64,000 nt of DNA from Ferruginibacter sp. (GCA_013141435.1 JABFQZ010000001.1:124001-188000); one strand, 5' to 3'. Counted from the stretch's first letter, positions 22,653 through 33,297 are shown. Notes: generated from the sequence alone by a model not told the origin. Numbers and translations: made by a program.

Positions 22653-23399
22653 ATGAGAAAATTAATGTTATGTGCTACTTCAGTTTTAGCAATATTTAGT
22701 GCAAATGCACAAGTAAAATCAAAAGCTGCAAAACCAGTTGCAACTGCAAAGGTCGTAACTACATCACCTTTTAAAAATGCAGTAGATAGTTTTAGCTATG
22801 CTGTGGGTATGAGTATTGGCGAAAGTTTAAAACAAGCTGGTGCAGATAAAATAAATACAACCATAATTGCCAAAGCTTTAAACGATGTATATGGCAATGG
22901 TAAAACATTGTTTACAAAAGAAGAAGCAAATAATATTGTACAACAAAAATTACAACAGTTTCAAAGCAAAAAAGGCGAAGGCAAAAGAAAAGAAAATACA
23001 GCTTTTTTTGAAAAAAATAAAAAGAAAGCAGGCGTTATTTCATTGCCTAATGGGTTACAATACGAAATAATAAAAGCAGGAGAGGAGAACGGTTTAAAAC
23101 CAAAAGCTATAGATACTGTAGTAGTTAATTACGTAGGTACACTTACCGATGGTACTGAGTTTGACAACTCCGTAAAGCGTGGGCAAGCTGCTACTTTTCC
23201 GCTAAATGGCGTTATTAGAGGCTGGACAGAAATTTTGCAATTAATGACCAAAGGGTCGCATTGGAAAGTGTATATACCTAGCGAATTGGGCTACGGCGAA
23301 CACCCTCAGCCAGGCTCACCAATAAAGCCCAACGATATATTGGTATTTGAAATTACTTTAGAAGATATAAAAGTAGCTGTACCAGCAGAAACAAAATAA
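22653..23399 (+). CDS. FKBP-type peptidyl-prolyl cis-trans isomerase (Mip-like)
   Basis: Signal peptide, SYAVGMSIGESL dimerisation region, FKBP core VVNYVGTLTDGTEFDNSVKRGQ...WKVYIPSELGYGEH. Confidence 0.92.
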   Translation: MRKLMLCATSVLAIFSANAQVKSKAAKPVATAKVVTTSPFKNAVDSFSYAVGMSIGESLKQAGADKINTTIIAKALNDVYGNGKTLFTKEEANNIVQQKLQQFQSKKGEGKRKENTAFFEKNKKKAGVISLPNGLQYEIIKAGEENGLKPKAIDTVVVNYVGTLTDGTEFDNSVKRGQAATFPLNGVIRGWTEILQLMTKGSHWKVYIPSELGYGEHPQPGSPIKPNDILVFEITLEDIKVAVPAETK

Positions 23400-23926
23400 T
23401 GCAAAACTTGCAATACCCAATTGGGAAATATATAGAGCAGCCATTTTCTCAAAAGCAATTAGAGCAATGGCTGCTAGATATTGAATTATTACCAAAGGCA
23501 TTAGAATATTCAATTATAAATTTAGATGCAGCACAATTAGAAATTCCATACAGACCAAATGGCTGGAATAGCAGGCAGCTAGTACACCATGTAGCCGATA
23601 GCCACATGAATGCATTTATAAGAATGAAACTTGCACTTACCGAAAATAATCCTATAATAAAACCATATAACGAAGAAGCATGGGCAAAGCTTAGCGATGT
23701 TGTAGAAATTCCAATCAATGTTTCCATTACACTTTTATATGCATTACATGCACGCATGTTGAGTTTGTTAAAAAATGTAAATAAAGATGAATGGAATTGT
23801 ACAGTTTTACACCCCGAAAATAATAAGCAAATGACGCTTTGGTATTTGCTAGGAATGTATGCTTGGCATGGCAAACACCACACTGCTCATATAAATAATT
23901 TAAGAAAAAGCGAAGGCTGGAGATAA
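23399..23926 (+). CDS. YfiT/BstA-like DinB-fold putative metal-dependent hydrolase/thiol transferase
   Basis: YPIGKY start, RPNGWNSRQLVHHVADSHMNAFIRMKLALTE, YAWHGKHHTAHI. Confidence 0.85.
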   Translation: MQNLQYPIGKYIEQPFSQKQLEQWLLDIELLPKALEYSIINLDAAQLEIPYRPNGWNSRQLVHHVADSHMNAFIRMKLALTENNPIIKPYNEEAWAKLSDVVEIPINVSITLLYALHARMLSLLKNVNKDEWNCTVLHPENNKQMTLWYLLGMYAWHGKHHTAHINNLRKSEGWR

Positions 23927-24013
23927 AAATTTTTAAATGTATTATTTCGCTTTTAGCAAATCTATTTTTAATAATATTTTTGTATTAGTATTACCTTTAC
24001 AAAAATATTTCAA

Positions 24014-24358
24014 ATGGAAACTTTAGTTAAAAATCCTATTCAATTTACCAATTCGGCAATAGAAGAAGTAAAAAGACTAATGCAAGAAAAAGATTTTGAT
24101 TCTACCCAAATACTTAGGGTAGGAGTAAAGGGTGGCGGCTGTAGTGGTATGACTTATGTATTGGATTTTGATACCCAAAAAGATAATGATACTATGTATG
24201 AAATAGATACGGTAAAATTTGTAATAGACAATTCGCAAAGTATGTATTTGTTGGGTATGGAAATAGAATGGCAAGGTGGATTAAACTCAAGAGGCTTTAC
24301 TTTTAAGAATCCCAATGCTAGCAGTACATGTGGCTGTGGCACTAGCTTTTCTGTGTAA
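24014..24358 (+). CDS. Iron-sulfur cluster assembly accessory protein (IscA/ErpA family)
   Basis: GVKGGGCSGMTYVLDF and CGCGTSFSV. Confidence 0.93.
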   Translation: METLVKNPIQFTNSAIEEVKRLMQEKDFDSTQILRVGVKGGGCSGMTYVLDFDTQKDNDTMYEIDTVKFVIDNSQSMYLLGMEIEWQGGLNSRGFTFKNPNASSTCGCGTSFSV

Positions 24359-24465
24359 TTTTTAAATAAAGAGGTTTAAAAGCAACAATATAAGACTGCA
24401 AATTTTTTTCACCCTACATAACCAAGGCTACTAATTGCACAAAAGTGATTGTGTTCTTATATCTA

Positions 24466-26622
24466 TTATCTTGTATCTGCTACAATTTTTATTTGAAATT
24501 CTTTAGGTGGTATTGCACCTTGTAAATGTTGTACAAAATAATCCCAACGCTTGCGCATCATATAATAACTATCGGCACCATAGCCATGTGTAGCATTTGG
24601 AAAAATAACTAAATCAAAATCCTTATTTGCTTTTATAAGTGCATCTGCCACCAAAAAGCTATTAGAAGGTGGTACATTATCATCCATATTACCATGGGCT
24701 ATTAATAACTTTCCTTTTAGGTTTTTGGCATGGTTTTGGTTGGCTTGGTTTTTATAATTATCTCCTTCTATTAAACCTATATATCTTTCGCCCCAATCAT
24801 CTTCATAATTTCGGTTATCATGATTACCGCTTTCGCTAATACCTACTTTATAAAAATCGGGATAGCTAAACATAGCATCTGCAGTAGCATAGCCACCACC
24901 AGAGTGCCCCCATATACCTACTTTATCTAAATCTAAATAAGAATATTTCTTTTGCAATTGTTTTAATCCTTCAATTTGATCTGGTAAAGTATTGTCGCCC
25001 ATATTGCCATAACAGGCGTCGTGAAAGGCTTTAGAACGATTAGGATTACAACTTCCCTCAATTACAACTACTATAAAACCTAGTTCGGCAAGGGCTTGAT
25101 GATCGCTATAACCTATTGCCGAAAAAGACCATGAGCCTACACCACCACCTTGCGGCCCTGGATAAATATAATTTACAACAGGATATTTTTTTGCGATATC
25201 TAAATTTGATGGCTGGTACATTATGCCAAACAAATCGAATGCACCATTAGCCGATTTTACAGTAAATGGTACAGGAGCTTTCCAGCCAGTGGCAACTAAT
25301 CTTGTAATATCTGCTTTTTCTAATTGAGTGATTAATTTCCCATTAATATCTCTTAAAACTGCTGTATTTGGCTCATTTTGTTTAGAAAAATTATCTACAA
25401 AATACTTGCCATCGTCCGATAAATTAAACGAATGATTGCCACTTTCGGGTGTAAGCAATTTTATTTTCTTTCCACCAAAATCAACCATGTAGTAATAATT
25501 AAAATATGGATTTTGCCCTACTTCTTTTCCTTTGCCTTCAAATAATATGGTACGGTTTTTTTCATCTACTTTTAGTATTTCGGTTACTACAAAATTGCCT
25601 TTTGTTATTTGATTTTTTAATTTGCCAGTATTTACATCATACAAATATATATGTCCCCAATTATCTCTTTCCGAAAACCAAATTATTTCATTGCTAGCTG
25701 GTAAATAACGCCAGTTGGCAGATTTCCAACCAGATTCGTATTGTGTTGCTACAGCCTCTTTTAATACATCTTTTACATCTCCTGTAGTTGCATCTGCAAT
25801 ACGTAGTGTAGCAGTTTTATGATTTCTAGGGGTAGATACAAAAGCTAATTTAGTGCCATCGGCACTCCAAATATTATCATCAAACGAGCCACTACAACTA
25901 ATATCGTCGCACAATGTACTGCGATGGTCATCGGCAGCAGTTTTTAATTTTACAATATTTCCTGTATTTACATCAATAATAACTCTATGTATTTTTACAA
26001 TTTCTTTATCTTCTGGTAGTGGGTATTTCCATTCTTTTAATTCGGGTGCGCCTACTTTCGTTTTTACCAAATACATGGTGCTTACATTTCTTTGATCTTG
26101 CTTAAATGTTGCAATTTTTTTTGAGTCTGGCGACCAAAGTAAAATTGCATTATCACTATGTGTCCAGCCAGCATTATCGGTGGCATAACCAAAATCTTTT
26201 TCGCCATCGGTTGTAAGTTGCATTTCGGTTTTGGTTGCAATATCTTTAATATACAAATTCCAATTTTTTATATAGGCTACTTTTGTAGCATCTGGCGAAA
26301 GTACTTCGTTAAATTTTACACTTGGCTTTGTATTGTTTAGGTTAGTGGTAATTATTTCTTCTTTTTTTGTAGATGTTTTTCTTTTTCCATCTTTAGTATT
26401 TACCAATACGTACTCTACTCCAATTGCTGTTTTTACGCTATACCAAAAATTACCATCGGGCAGCCATTGTGGTTTCACAAGGTTTCTATCTATTAATTTA
26501 TTCAAATTAGCGCCAAGTTTGTTTACGGCTTTTGTATAATCGTCGGCAGTAAAAGTTTTTTGGGCATGCACCGAAATTGAAAAAGATAAAATTATGAGTG
26601 AGGTAAATATTTTTTTTATCAT
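24466..26622 (-). CDS. S9 family prolyl oligopeptidase, dipeptidyl peptidase IV type
   Basis: 718 aa; signal peptide; GIWGHSGGGYATADAMFSYPDFYKVGISESGNHDNRNYEDDWGERYIG; HGNMDDNVPP; ATHGYG. Confidence 0.95.
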   Translation of the reverse strand: MIKKIFTSLIILSFSISVHAQKTFTADDYTKAVNKLGANLNKLIDRNLVKPQWLPDGNFWYSVKTAIGVEYVLVNTKDGKRKTSTKKEEIITTNLNNTKPSVKFNEVLSPDATKVAYIKNWNLYIKDIATKTEMQLTTDGEKDFGYATDNAGWTHSDNAILLWSPDSKKIATFKQDQRNVSTMYLVKTKVGAPELKEWKYPLPEDKEIVKIHRVIIDVNTGNIVKLKTAADDHRSTLCDDISCSGSFDDNIWSADGTKLAFVSTPRNHKTATLRIADATTGDVKDVLKEAVATQYESGWKSANWRYLPASNEIIWFSERDNWGHIYLYDVNTGKLKNQITKGNFVVTEILKVDEKNRTILFEGKGKEVGQNPYFNYYYMVDFGGKKIKLLTPESGNHSFNLSDDGKYFVDNFSKQNEPNTAVLRDINGKLITQLEKADITRLVATGWKAPVPFTVKSANGAFDLFGIMYQPSNLDIAKKYPVVNYIYPGPQGGGVGSWSFSAIGYSDHQALAELGFIVVVIEGSCNPNRSKAFHDACYGNMGDNTLPDQIEGLKQLQKKYSYLDLDKVGIWGHSGGGYATADAMFSYPDFYKVGISESGNHDNRNYEDDWGERYIGLIEGDNYKNQANQNHAKNLKGKLLIAHGNMDDNVPPSNSFLVADALIKANKDFDLVIFPNATHGYGADSYYMMRKRWDYFVQHLQGAIPPKEFQIKIVADTR

Positions 26623-26733
26623 AAAAAAAGTTTTAAATATACTATAGTAAATGTAGATATTTTTTGCAGAAAAATTCTATAAAAAATGGTATAATAGACA
26701 AAAGTAATGCTTTTTTTAGGTTGATATTTCCAA

Positions 26734-27909
26734 GTGGACAAAAGTAATGCTGTATTTTTTAAGGAATAATACGATGAAGAATAATCCTCTATAATTTTAC
26801 AATAATTATACAAAACGGACTTGAGCTCTGCTGGAGAGCAACTTAATAGGGATAGTATAATGTCCGACTAAATAGTTGTTTCAATGGGTTATCATTTTTG
26901 ATGACCCATTGATTATTTAAGAGGACTTTATGCCTTCAAAAACTCATCAATGAACTGTTTTTTCATTCTCATGGAAAGTCCATTATGATTGCGTAATTTT
27001 TGTTTCAAATTTGCGAAATGCCCATCAATAGCATTGGTTGTATTAGGTATTTTTAAGTGCATATAATCATACCATGTGAACAAATAAGGGAGATTGTTTT
27101 TCAGGCTTCTAATAGCTCTTCGTAAGCGCCTATGAGTATATTGTGTTTTTTGATTGAGAGGGTTTATTGTTCGTTCTTTTAAGAATAATTCCCAACGTAT
27201 TTCCCATCCATTCAATAGGCCTGTAAAGCTTTCTTTATCGGTTTGTTTTAACCATTGAACAATAGCTTTTAATTCTTTACCAGCTTCAGTTTTAGGGTTT
27301 TGAGTTAAGTATCTTCGTGTAATAGCTACTTGATGAAATTGGCACATTTGAGTTGGTATATTTGTGTATAGATTCAGCAATCCTTTTCTACCGTCACAGA
27401 CTATCGCTTGAATATCAAATCCCATATTTAATAACTCATCAATGCCTTGTGCATAAAGCTTGTTTGTTTCATTTTTGACATAGTATTTTAATAAATTTCT
27501 ACCCGTCAAAGCATCCTTAAAAAGCATCACACCAAATGAACGACCAAAGTAGGTAGTGTCCATTAATAATACAATATTTGAAGGTAAAATAATAGGCTTC
27601 GTTATTTTTAATTCAGACAAGTAACGCTGAATCGTTTTGGTGCTAATATTATACTTTTTACTGAGTTGCAAATAGGTTTGTTTACCTTCTACATATTCAA
27701 TCCAAATTTGATACTTATCTATACTTTTTCTGTTGACAAATTGCTTGCCACAAACTATACATTTATACCGTTGTTGACCTTTAACAAAACCATTTTTCTT
27801 CGTTATTTTACTACTACAATAAAAGCACTTTTTTTAATCATTTTGTAAATATCTACCAAACGTATGTTATACCTGACTTTCAGAGGTTTTTAGCATTACT
27901 TTTGTCCAC
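26734..27909 (-). mobile_element. Insertion sequence with zinc-ribbon DDE/IS256-like transposase
   Basis: 18-bp perfect terminal inverted repeats gtggacaaaagtaatgct (26734-26751) / agcattacttttgtccac (27892-27909) bracketing the transposase; ends may extend further outward (tttttagg both sides). Confidence 0.85.
26928..27841 (-). CDS. IS transposase, N-terminal zinc ribbon + HTH + DDE; reading frame shifted at an A7 tract
   Basis: Caller ORF 26928-27671; same frame open back to 27833 and encodes KKCFYCSSKITKKNGFVKGQQRYKCIVCGKQFVNRKS; the only ATG (27841-27839) is joined by a -1 shift. Confidence 0.8.
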
Positions 27910-28023
27910 ATCGCCTAAAAAATACTACATTAAAAACAGAATGAATATTATGCCAATTGCTCAAATTTTAAAAATTATAAAACTGTTTTTAACTTTAAGA
28001 GAACCTCTAAAAACTAAGTTTGC

Positions 28024-28110
28024 AAACCACAAAGAACACAAAGAGGAGCATTTCTTTGTGTCCTATTTGGTAAAATTTGTCTTTGTATTTTTAGCGATTT
28101 CCTTAAGTTT
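28024..28110. repeat. AACCACAAAGAACACAAAGAGG...CTTTGTGTCCTATTTGGT intergenic inverted-repeat element
   Basis: accacaaagaacacaaagagg followed by ctttgtgtcctatttggt and a further ctttgt unit. Confidence 0.6.
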
Positions 28111-28273
28111 GAGAGATGTGATTTATAAAAGATGTCAATGTTTTATAAATCTTACAGTGGTAAATTCCGATGTACAAACAAATAGTAAAATGAGACTTTA
28201 ATTTATATTGGACTATATTGTTTGTACAATCGGTATAAAGTTAAAATATTTCTATCCTTGTAAAAAAGCCTAC

Positions 28274-28306
28274 AAAAAAGCCACCTAAAAAATTGGTGGC
28301 TTTTTT
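28274..28306 (-). terminator. Terminator of atpA
   Basis: aaaaaagccacc-taaaaaatt-ggtggctttttt. Confidence 0.92.
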
Positions 28307-28323
28307 AAAAATCTAAATTATAT

Positions 28324-29901
28324 TTATTTGTATTGTGGTATTATGCCATTTGCCAAATCTACCATTTTTTTCAATCCATCTTCAGGCAAAGCGCCTTTTT
28401 TAAAATCGGCAAGTACTTCAGGTAATTTGTTGTTCATTTCCATTAAAAAATGCTCTTCAAATTCTTTAACTTTTTTTACAGCTACATTTTTTAATAACCC
28501 TTGTGTACCAAGGTAAATAATTGCTACTTGTTTTTCTACAGTGTAAGGCGAATATTGTGGTTGTTTTAAAATTTCCACATTACGAGCACCTTTATCTATT
28601 ACGTTTTTAGTAGCGGCATCAAGGTCGCCACCAAATTTAGAAAACGCTTCTAACTCTCTAAACAATGCCTGATCTAATTTAAGTGTACCAGCCACTTTTT
28701 TCATAGATTTTATTTGAGCATTACCACCTACACGACTAACCGATATACCTACGTTAATAGCTGGACGAATACCAGCATTAAACAAATTACCCTCTAAGAA
28801 AATTTGTCCATCGGTAATTGAAATTACGTTAGTAGGTATATATGCAGATACATCTCCAGCTTGTGTTTCGATAATAGGCAATGCAGTAAGCGAACCACCA
28901 CCTTTTACTAAATGCTTGATAGATTGTGGCAAATCGTTCATTTGGCGTGCAATTTCATCTTTAGATACAACCTTTGCAGCTCTCTCTAACAAACGACTAT
29001 GCAAATAAAATACATCTCCTGGGTAAGCCTCTCTACCTGGTGGTCTACGAAGCAATAAAGAAACTTCACGATAAGCAACAGCTTGTTTCGATAAATCATC
29101 GTATATAATTAAAGCAGGTCTGCCGGTATCTCTAAAAAACTCCCCAATAGCTGCACCAGCAAATGGGGCATAAAATTGTAAAGGAGCAGGGTCAGCAGCC
29201 GATGCAGCTACTATAGTTGTATAAGCCATTGCACCATTTTCTTCTAAAGTTTTCATAACTCCAGCAATAGTACTTGCTTTTTGACCAATAGCTACATAAA
29301 TACAATACACTGGTTTGCCAGCTTCAAAAAATTCTTTTTGGTTAATGATGGTATCAATAGCAATAGCCGATTTACCGGTTTGTCTATCTCCAATAATTAA
29401 TTCACGCTGTCCACGCCCTACTGGTATCATGGCATCAATAGCCTTTATACCAGTTTGCAATGGCTCAGTTACAGGTTCTCTAAAAATTACACCTGGTGCT
29501 TTTCTTTCCAAAGGCATTTCATACAATTCTCCTTTTATTGGGCCTTTTCCATCTATAGGTTCGCCAAGTGTATTTATAACCCTACCGCACATTCCTTCAC
29601 CTACTTTTATAGATGCAATTTGGTTTGTACGTTTTACTTTATCTCCTTCACGTATAGCACCACTATCTCCCATCAATACTACACCTACATTATCCTCTTC
29701 AAGGTTCAATGCTATAGCTTTTACACCATTATCAAACTCTACAAGCTCACCAGAGCGTACATTGTTTAGCCCATAAATACGAGCTATACCATCTCCTACT
29801 TGCAATACTGTACCCACTTCTTCTAAGTTTGCACCTGCATTAAAATTACTCAATTGCTGACGAAGTATCGCCGAAATTTCGTCTGGTTTAATTTCTACCA
29901 T
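28324..29901 (-). CDS. atpA: F0F1 ATP synthase subunit alpha
   Basis: [32 protein letters not shown], 525 aa. Confidence 0.98.
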   Translation of the reverse strand: MVEIKPDEISAILRQQLSNFNAGANLEEVGTVLQVGDGIARIYGLNNVRSGELVEFDNGVKAIALNLEEDNVGVVLMGDSGAIREGDKVKRTNQIASIKVGEGMCGRVINTLGEPIDGKGPIKGELYEMPLERKAPGVIFREPVTEPLQTGIKAIDAMIPVGRGQRELIIGDRQTGKSAIAIDTIINQKEFFEAGKPVYCIYVAIGQKASTIAGVMKTLEENGAMAYTTIVAASAADPAPLQFYAPFAGAAIGEFFRDTGRPALIIYDDLSKQAVAYREVSLLLRRPPGREAYPGDVFYLHSRLLERAAKVVSKDEIARQMNDLPQSIKHLVKGGGSLTALPIIETQAGDVSAYIPTNVISITDGQIFLEGNLFNAGIRPAINVGISVSRVGGNAQIKSMKKVAGTLKLDQALFRELEAFSKFGGDLDAATKNVIDKGARNVEILKQPQYSPYTVEKQVAIIYLGTQGLLKNVAVKKVKEFEEHFLMEMNNKLPEVLADFKKGALPEDGLKKMVDLANGIIPQYK

Positions 29902-30309
29902 AAATTATATGTTGCGGTTATTAATTTCAAATAAGCCAAATAAAAAATAAAACACTTATTTTGGGCGCAAAGGTAAGTGTAATGCGCTGCAATTACAAAA
30001 AATATGTAGTAATTTACAAGCATTTTTTTTAAGATCAGCAGCATTTAGTTATTCTATAGTCTAATTTTCAGCCTCTACACAAATCTGCTTTTTGCAATGC
30101 TACTACTATGAGCTTTCTGCTGCTATCCTTAAACTTTTCTACTGCATAACTTTTCTCATCACTTTTTTTAATAAAGCTTTGCAAAGCTTACAATATCTAC
30201 TAACAAAAAATAAGAACACCTTTTGCAAACACTGCAACCCTTTATGCAAAAAAATATATTATAAAAATCAGTATTTTCAATATCATTACCTTTGCACAAA
30301 AAACAAACA

Positions 30310-30894
30310 ATGAGTTACGATAGAGAGTTACAAAAACGCAGCAATTCCATTTGCGAATTATGCCAATCCGATGAAGCCAATACTGCTTTTGCCGTACCCA
30401 ATAGCCCAAGCAATAAATTAGAACATCATATTTGGATATGCCCAACTTGCCATAGCCAAATGGAAAATATTACAACCGCCGATACCAACCATTGGCGTTG
30501 CCTCAACGAAAGTATTTGGAGCGAAGAGCCTGCAGTAAAAGTAGTATCGTACCGCATGCTACATAAATTAAAACAAGCAGATTGGGCAGCAGATTTATTA
30601 GACATTGCCTACCTAGACGATGAAACCCTAGCTTGGGCAAAAGCCTCTGGCGACGATGCCAACCCCGAAGATGCTACCAAACATGTAGATTGCTTTGGAG
30701 CAGTTTTACAAAACGGCGATAACGTAGTACTTACTAAAACATTAGATGTAAAAGGAGCAACTTTTAGTGCAAAAGTGGGTACAGTAGTACGCAAAATACG
30801 ATTAGTAGCCGATAACGATGAGCAAATAGAAGGTAAAGTAAATGGTTCTCAAATAGTAATACTTACCAAATATGTTCGCAAATCGAGTACATAA
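30310..30894 (+). CDS. PhnA-domain zinc-ribbon protein (YjdM-like)
   Basis: ICELCQSD...WICPTCHSQM; C-terminal DCFGAVLQNGDNVVLTKTLDVKGATFSAKVGTVVRKIRL...QIVILTKYVRKS. Confidence 0.9.
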   Translation: MSYDRELQKRSNSICELCQSDEANTAFAVPNSPSNKLEHHIWICPTCHSQMENITTADTNHWRCLNESIWSEEPAVKVVSYRMLHKLKQADWAADLLDIAYLDDETLAWAKASGDDANPEDATKHVDCFGAVLQNGDNVVLTKTLDVKGATFSAKVGTVVRKIRLVADNDEQIEGKVNGSQIVILTKYVRKSST

Positions 30895-30988
30895 ATTTAA
30901 TTTGAAAAATTGATGTAAATTGTTAAGCTCAAGTGTAGCATTTTCTTTGTAATATCAACATTATCTTTATTATAAGCCTACAAACAAT

Positions 30989-31237
30989 ATGGCATTAAGT
31001 TGGAACGAAATAAAAGATAGAATCATAAAGTTTTCTAAAGAATGGGCTGGCATTTCCAACGAAGCAGCAGATGCAAAACCATTTTTATTAGAATTTTTTA
31101 ATGTGTTTGGTATAAGTTGCAAGAGAGTATCAACTTTTGAGCATAGAGTAAAAAAACTAGACGATAAAGATGGCTATATTTTATTGGCTTTAAAAAATCC
31201 TAAATTTTACAAATGGGTTGGTACTTTTAAACAATAG
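30989..31237 (+). pseudogene. N-terminal remnant of an MmeI/type IIG-like class I DNA methyltransferase
   Basis: MALSWNEIKDRIIKFSKEWAGISNEAADAKPFLLEFFNVFGISCKRVSTFEHRVKKLDDKDGYI matches the conserved N-terminus of these enzymes; ORF then diverges and stops at 82 aa. Confidence 0.75.
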
Positions 31238-31389
31238 AATTGAAATAATTTTACAGAGCAAAAAAAGAAAATAACACTTTTGGAGCTTTATAAATCGAAA
31301 CTGATAATTACTTTGGACACATAGGTTTTGTAACACCGATTATTCAACTGGCATTAAATTCACATAAGCGTTACAAAAAGGTAATAAGG

Positions 31390-31428
31390 CAAAAAAAAAA
31401 CTCCGAAGAAAAATCTTCGAAGTTTTTT
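31390..31428 (-). terminator. Terminator of the rplKAJL cluster
   Basis: aaaaaaaactccgaagaaaaatcttcgaagtttttt. Confidence 0.85.
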
Positions 31429-31446
31429 AAATTATTCTAAAATTAA

Positions 31447-31815
31447 TTAAGCTATTTCAACCTCAGCACCTGCTTCAGTTAATTTTGCTTTAATATCTTC
31501 AGCTGTTGCTTTATCAGCACCTTCTTTTACTGCTTTAGGAGCTCCATCAACTAAATCTTTAGCTTCTTTTAAGCCTAAGCCAGTAAGATCTTTAACGATT
31601 TTTACAATAGCAAGTTTGTTAGCACCAGCTGATTTCAAAATAACATCAAATGATGTTTTTTCTTCTACAGCCGCTGGACCATCGCCTGCGCTCATTACAA
31701 CTGCTGCTGCAGCTGGTTCAATGCCATATTCTGATTTTAAGAATTCAGCTAATTCTTGTACATCTTTAACTGTTAAACTTACTAAGCTTTCAGCTAATAC
31801 TTTAATATCTGCCAT
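31447..31815 (-). CDS. rplL: 50S ribosomal protein L7/L12
   Basis: [27 protein letters not shown]...[20 protein letters not shown]. Confidence 0.98.
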   Translation of the reverse strand: MADIKVLAESLVSLTVKDVQELAEFLKSEYGIEPAAAAVVMSAGDGPAAVEEKTSFDVILKSAGANKLAIVKIVKDLTGLGLKEAKDLVDGAPKAVKEGADKATAEDIKAKLTEAGAEVEIA

Positions 31816-31936
31816 GTTGTTTGTTTTTTTTCCGCTTTCATTGTTATTCACTCCAGCGGATGGGTTATTAAAAAAATATAAAAATTTGCATGTTTGCAAA
31901 TAGTTTTTTTATGATTACTTACCAAAAGCTAGCAAA

Positions 31937-32554
31937 TTAAGCTTCAGGTGTTTCTTCTGCTTTAGATTCTGCAACTGGCGCTTCTTCTACAGCAGGTGAT
32001 GCAACTTCTACAACAACTTCAGCTACTGGTGCAACTTCAGCTACTGTTTCTGGTACTACTTCTTTAGCCGCATCTTTGTTTTGCAATGCACCTAATACTC
32101 TTTGTATTGGGGCTTGTAATAAACCAATGATTTCGCCAATAAGCTCATTTTTAGTTTTAATTTGTGTAAGCGCTTTTAATTGATTATCGCCTACAAAAAC
32201 ATCTCCATTAATAAAAGCAGCTTTAAGTACAGGTTTTTCGCCTTTACTTTCTTTACGAAATCCAGCAAGTATTAAAGCTGGTTCTTTAGGATTTTCGCTA
32301 AACATTAAAGCAGTTACTTGGTGCAACGAATCGAAAACACCAGCGTATTTTTCTGCATCAATACTTTCTAATGCTTTTTTAATTAATGTATTTTTAGCAA
32401 CTTTCATTTCCACTTGCTTATCAAAGCAATGGCTACGAAGCGATGTTACTTGAGCTACAGTAAGGCTTTCGGTATCGGTAATGTAGAAGTTGTTATACTG
32501 AGAAAACTTTCCTTTCAGTACTTCTATTACGTCATTTTTTTCTTGTTTTGTCAT
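31937..32554 (-). CDS. rplJ: 50S ribosomal protein L10 with acidic A/V/E/P-rich C-terminal tail
   Basis: L10 core (MTKQEKNDVIEVLKGKFSQYNNFYITDTESLTVAQ) plus a ~45-aa low-complexity tail. Confidence 0.96.
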   Translation of the reverse strand: MTKQEKNDVIEVLKGKFSQYNNFYITDTESLTVAQVTSLRSHCFDKQVEMKVAKNTLIKKALESIDAEKYAGVFDSLHQVTALMFSENPKEPALILAGFRKESKGEKPVLKAAFINGDVFVGDNQLKALTQIKTKNELIGEIIGLLQAPIQRVLGALQNKDAAKEVVPETVAEVAPVAEVVVEVASPAVEEAPVAESKAEETPEA

Positions 32555-32607
32555 TTCAATTATTTTTAATCCTACACCTCTCTTTTGAAGAAGAATGGTA
32601 AGGTTTT

Positions 32608-33297
32608 TTAGTTTAGAACAGATTTAGTGTCGATCAAAATACCAGGGCTCATAGAGCTAGCCATATTTACACCTTTTACATACGTACCTTTTGAGGTAGC
32701 AGGTTTTAATTTTACTAGAGCATTTATTAACTCCATCGAATTTTCAACCAATTTTTCGGGTGCAAAACTAATACGACCAATAGATGCATGTATAATACCT
32801 GCTTTATCTACTTTAAAGGCAATTTTACCGCCTTTTAAATCTTTTACTGCACCAGCAACATCATTAGTTACAGTACCAGTTTTAGGATTTGGCATAAGGT
32901 TACGTGGGCCTAATACTTTACCCAGTTTACCCATTTTAGGCATTACCGATGGTGTTGCTACTATTACATCTACATCTGTCCATCCACCTTCAATTTTTGC
33001 TATCAAATCGTCTAATCCAACAAAATCAGCTCCAGCTGCTTTTGCTTCGGCTTCTTTATCGGGTGTGCAAAGCACCAATACCGATTTGGTTTTACCTGTA
33101 CCATGTGGCAACGATACTGTGCCACGTATTGCTTGATCAGCTTTTTTAGGATCTACACCTAAGCGTACGTGTATATCTACAGAGCTATCAAATTTTGTTG
33201 TGTTTAATTCTTTTACAAGAGCCGATGCTTCTTTTAGGGTGTAAGCTTTGTTAGCGTCAACCTTAGCATTTGCTAATTTTCTTTTTTTAGTAATCAT
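32608..33297 (-). CDS. rplA: 50S ribosomal protein L1
   Basis: [45 protein letters not shown]. Confidence 0.98.
   Translation of the reverse strand: MITKKRKLANAKVDANKAYTLKEASALVKELNTTKFDSSVDIHVRLGVDPKKADQAIRGTVSLPHGTGKTKSVLVLCTPDKEAEAKAAGADFVGLDDLIAKIEGGWTDVDVIVATPSVMPKMGKLGKVLGPRNLMPNPKTGTVTNDVAGAVKDLKGGKIAFKVDKAGIIHASIGRISFAPEKLVENSMELINALVKLKPATSKGTYVKGVNMASSMSPGILIDTKSVLN

Noticed and set aside
26820-26915. tRNA-like region / hairpins downstream of the transposase
   Set aside because: No cloverleaf or T-loop (GGTTCGANTCC); the aatgggttatcatttttgatgacccatt hairpin fits an IS-internal terminator
27902-28201. 99-aa ORF MSTSPKKYYIKNRMN...
   Set aside because: Overlaps the IS end and the CACAAAG repeat; translation is repeat-derived
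29315-29776. Plus-strand ORF opposite atpA (and 29455-29769)
   Set aside because: Antisense of a highly conserved gene
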